From contig QZKN01000151.1 in the NCBI GenBank assembly GCA_003598175.1, positions 1-64,000 on the forward strand: a stretch of 64,000 nt of DNA, in the 5' to 3' direction. Positions within the stretch are counted from its first letter, which is position 1; each line of letters opens with the position of its first letter. The notes beneath the pieces are model-generated. The model saw nothing but the letters and a program-made list of their open reading frames with translations, did not search any database and was not told the DNA's origin. Positions 61,663-64,000 of the stretch are shown here, in pieces. Both the position numbers and the translations under genes were made by a program. The stretch is from Candidatus Omnitrophota bacterium. GTDB lineage: Bacteria; Hinthialibacterota; Hinthialibacteria; Hinthialibacterales; Hinthialibacteraceae.

Positions 61663-64000
61663 ATGATTCATGTTTCCCGAATTCTCGCATTTTTGTTCTT
61701 GATTGCAACCATTGGTAATTCCGCTGAAGATATCGTCATCAACGAATTGAATTATCATCCGATTGACGACGCGCCCACCGAATTCATCGAATTGTATAAT
61801 CCCACCGCTCAACCGATCAATTTATCCGGTTATACATTCACGGATGGCGTTGCTTATACCATTCCTGCCGGAACCATCGTGCAGCCAAACCGTTATTTGC
61901 TGGTTGTACGATTTCCGACCCATTCCGCCTGGCGAAATCTGCCTAAAATCGGACCCTATATCGGCAAACTGTCCAATACCGGCGAAACGATTCTACTTCG
62001 CGCGCCCGACGGCCGCATCGTCGATGGATTTACCTATAGTGATTCTCCTCCCTGGCCGCGCGGCGCGGATGGTTACGGCGCAACGTTGGAGCGTATTTCT
62101 CCTGATTTGTCCTCAGAAGATTATCATTCCTGGCGCGCGTCGTTGAACGAAGGCGGTACGCCCGGCCAGGAAAATTCGGTCGTTGGCACTCCCGTGCGTC
62201 CAACTGTGGTTTCCTATCGCACCGAACCTGTATCCCCCACTTCCAACAATGACGTAAGAGTTGAATTCTTTTTGGACGGCGCGGAGTGGATCAATACGGT
62301 TAAATTGAAAGTGGAAACAATACGCGATGGTTCCTTACAACGCAATTTATCGTTGAGCATGACGGCGCAGGCAATCAGCGACAGCCTTTCCGTGTTTTTC
62401 GTGGTGATTCCCAAACAGCCATCGCAGACGTTGGTGCGATTCTGTCTTGAAATTACGTTGAACAATGGAACATTGTTCTATTTGCCTCACATCGCCGAGC
62501 CGCGCCCGTTTGAAAGTTACTTCGTTTATGATAACGAAATCCCGACCTCGTTGCCTCTGTTGTGGATGTTTTCCGGCGTCAGCACCCGCATCCACAATCA
62601 AACCATGATAATCAGCGGAGCGGTTTTTCAATCGCGGGGAGGTGAACCGGCGCAAGTGTTTGACGGCGTGCGGATCGTCAGTTCCCGCAACGGTCAAAAA
62701 ATCCGATTCATCAAAGGCGAAGAATGGCAGGGAAATCGAACCCTTAATATCATTCCCGAATCGCCCCCGCGCGGAACCACGGCCGGCGCTCAATCCCCGC
62801 ATGTCGAGCAACTTTCGTTTCGGATCATGCGCGATTTCGGCGTGTTGGCGCCGCAAAGCGAATGGCTGCGCGTGATCGAGCGCGGAAGCCATACACAACG
62901 CATTTTCGTGCAGCAACCCAATGAACAATTCCTGCGCATCAACGACCGCGATCCGAGCGGAAATATATATAAAATCGCTTACAACGAACCCGGCGGGTAT
63001 TCCAAAAAGAACAATCTCGACGAAGGAAACGAGGATTATATTGAACTTTTCAGACAGGTAAACACAAACAATCGCACGAACCTGGCCGAATCTCTACGAA
63101 AATATCTCGTGATCGAAGCAGTGATGGGATACGAAGTCGCGGTCAATCTTATGAGTCATTGGGACGGCATCAAAAACAATATGTTTCTCTATCACTATCC
63201 CTCTCCCGTCGATCAATGGGAAATCATTCCGTGGGATATGGATAAAACCTTCGGTTATACCGATTCCGATCCCATGTTCTGGAAAATGCCGGTTGATTTC
63301 CCGCTGACCGGCAATGCGCCCGGCTCTCCCGAGCTGATTTCGCGAAATTTGGTTGGCCCGATCGGCCGTCCGTTTCATATGGACGCCGAACTGCATCAGG
63401 AATACGTCCGTCGCGTCCAAGAAGCGCTGGACGGCCTTTTTTCCATTGCGCGCATCGGTGGGATGATCGACGAAAAAGAACAGTTGTTGCTCGAGGATTT
63501 GCAGTTGCTCGAATCCTATACCCGTCAGGCGCGGCAAACCCGCCGCAACCAGATTATCACGTCCTATGAAACCATGCGTTTTTTCCTCCGCAACCGTCAT
63601 GCGTATTTACGCACACAATTTCCCACTTCGTTTACCGCCGCGCGCATGACGCCGCGGAATACCTATCAACCCGGCTCCACCATTTCCGGTATTCGCATCA
63701 CCGTAAAGACGCTCGGCGACGAAGCGGTTACGGCAACCGTCACAGAAACCATCCCCAGCAATTTTTCTGCTACCAAAATACAGGCAGATGTGGGAACGAC
63801 CTCTTTTTCCGCAAATACCATCACCTGGCGATTCTCCAATTTTACCGGCGAAGCGGTGTTGACCTACGACCTGACCGCTCCCGCGTCGAATCCCCCATTC
63901 AAGGCGACCATAACCGGTTCGATATCCGATGGAGAGATCAGTTATCCGCTGGCTGATGCGGAACTCCAATATTCGCTTCCCGTCGGCGGTCTCAGCGCGG
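61663..64000 (+). CDS. Exported lamin-tail and CotH-kinase-like protein (3' end beyond window)
   Basis: At least 779 residues, open at the window edge. A signal peptide (MIHVSRILAFLFLIATIGNS) is followed by a lamin-tail domain (about 22-145; IVINELNYHPIDDAPTEF, FIELYNPTAQPINLSGYTF). A spacer and a CotH-type kinase-like domain come next (about 285-640; VRIVSSRNGQKIRFIKGEEW, KYLVIEAVMGYEVAVNLMSH, WEIIPWDMDKTFGYTDSD). IPWDMDKTFG is the hallmark of CotH, a family that includes spore coat protein kinases and exported bacterial proteins linked to cellulose or surface structures. After residue 660 a beta-rich domain begins. The start has no strong ribosome site. The function outside is unknown. Confidence 0.83.
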   Translation, partial: MIHVSRILAFLFLIATIGNSAEDIVINELNYHPIDDAPTEFIELYNPTAQPINLSGYTFTDGVAYTIPAGTIVQPNRYLLVVRFPTHSAWRNLPKIGPYIGKLSNTGETILLRAPDGRIVDGFTYSDSPPWPRGADGYGATLERISPDLSSEDYHSWRASLNEGGTPGQENSVVGTPVRPTVVSYRTEPVSPTSNNDVRVEFFLDGAEWINTVKLKVETIRDGSLQRNLSLSMTAQAISDSLSVFFVVIPKQPSQTLVRFCLEITLNNGTLFYLPHIAEPRPFESYFVYDNEIPTSLPLLWMFSGVSTRIHNQTMIISGAVFQSRGGEPAQVFDGVRIVSSRNGQKIRFIKGEEWQGNRTLNIIPESPPRGTTAGAQSPHVEQLSFRIMRDFGVLAPQSEWLRVIERGSHTQRIFVQQPNEQFLRINDRDPSGNIYKIAYNEPGGYSKKNNLDEGNEDYIELFRQVNTNNRTNLAESLRKYLVIEAVMGYEVAVNLMSHWDGIKNNMFLYHYPSPVDQWEIIPWDMDKTFGYTDSDPMFWKMPVDFPLTGNAPGSPELISRNLVGPIGRPFHMDAELHQEYVRRVQEALDGLFSIARIGGMIDEKEQLLLEDLQLLESYTRQARQTRRNQIITSYETMRFFLRNRHAYLRTQFPTSFTAARMTPRNTYQPGSTISGIRITVKTLGDEAVTATVTETIPSNFSATKIQADVGTTSFSANTITWRFSNFTGEAVLTYDLTAPASNPPFKATITGSISDGEISYPLADAELQYSLPVGGLSA

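Overview
The window looks like chromosomal DNA of an uncultivated, free-living Gram-negative heterotroph with roughly balanced base composition. A diderm envelope is supported by a TonB-dependent receptor, an apolipoprotein N-acyltransferase, a type IV pilus retraction ATPase and a GspG-like pseudopilin. Secreted proteins with Thr/Pro-rich linkers, a giant NHL/Ig-like protein, CotH/lamin-tail and beta-helix proteins, propeller-type sensor kinases and secreted sugar hydrolases are typical of little-studied lineages around the PVC/FCB groups and their neighbours (Hydrogenedentes- or Omnitrophota-like). That placement is inference; no rRNA or marker set is present. I found no tRNA, rRNA, CRISPR array, prophage or intact insertion sequence.

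Layout. 0-9.5 kb: truncated pilT, an intergenic stretch rich in small palindromes, a nitronate monooxygenase-like flavoprotein, a secreted clan GH-A hydrolase, a PAS-SpoIIE phosphatase, an exported six-hairpin glycosidase, a pseudopilin, a RelE/YafQ-type toxin-antitoxin pair and a HigA-like remnant. 9.5-28 kb: sugar isomerase/epimerase, sialidase, GT-C-like membrane protein, cysteine synthase, group II phosphofructokinase, GAF histidine kinase, an exported ADP-ribosylglycohydrolase divergent from an exported DUF6259-like hydrolase, a TonB receptor, glycerate kinase translationally coupled to a TrkA-like protein, and an atypical Nramp-related transporter. 28-46 kb: surface-protein region with a 2337-aa NHL/Ig/fibro-slime protein, Lnt, a smaller Thr/Pro-linked secreted protein sharing a module with the giant, a neutral ceramidase-like enzyme, a YtxJ bacilliredoxin, a membrane-anchored zincin, a bactofilin fused to a CBM48-like domain, a beta-helix gene broken by one in-frame stop, and an SDR oxidoreductase. 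46-57.8 kb: LuxR response regulator and propeller histidine kinase, a DtxR-feoA-feoB-Cys-rich iron uptake cluster, and a PEP-synthase-like protein with a CBS protein. 57.9-64 kb: recG, folB and a small membrane protein in one operon, then the start of a lamin-tail/CotH exported protein.

Together the genes suggest scavenging of glycans and glycoconjugates (sialidase, ceramidase, several exported hydrolases, a TonB receptor) and a large investment in extracellular adhesive or structural proteins. The most notable non-coding signal is a composite element of about 45 bp, a TGTCCT-N8-AGGACA palindrome plus an ATCATCGAAA box. It occurs three times in the same orientation upstream of minus-strand genes at 39.4, 45.2 and 46.2 kb, beside the LuxR/propeller-kinase pair. 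It may mark a small regulon not described in what I know.
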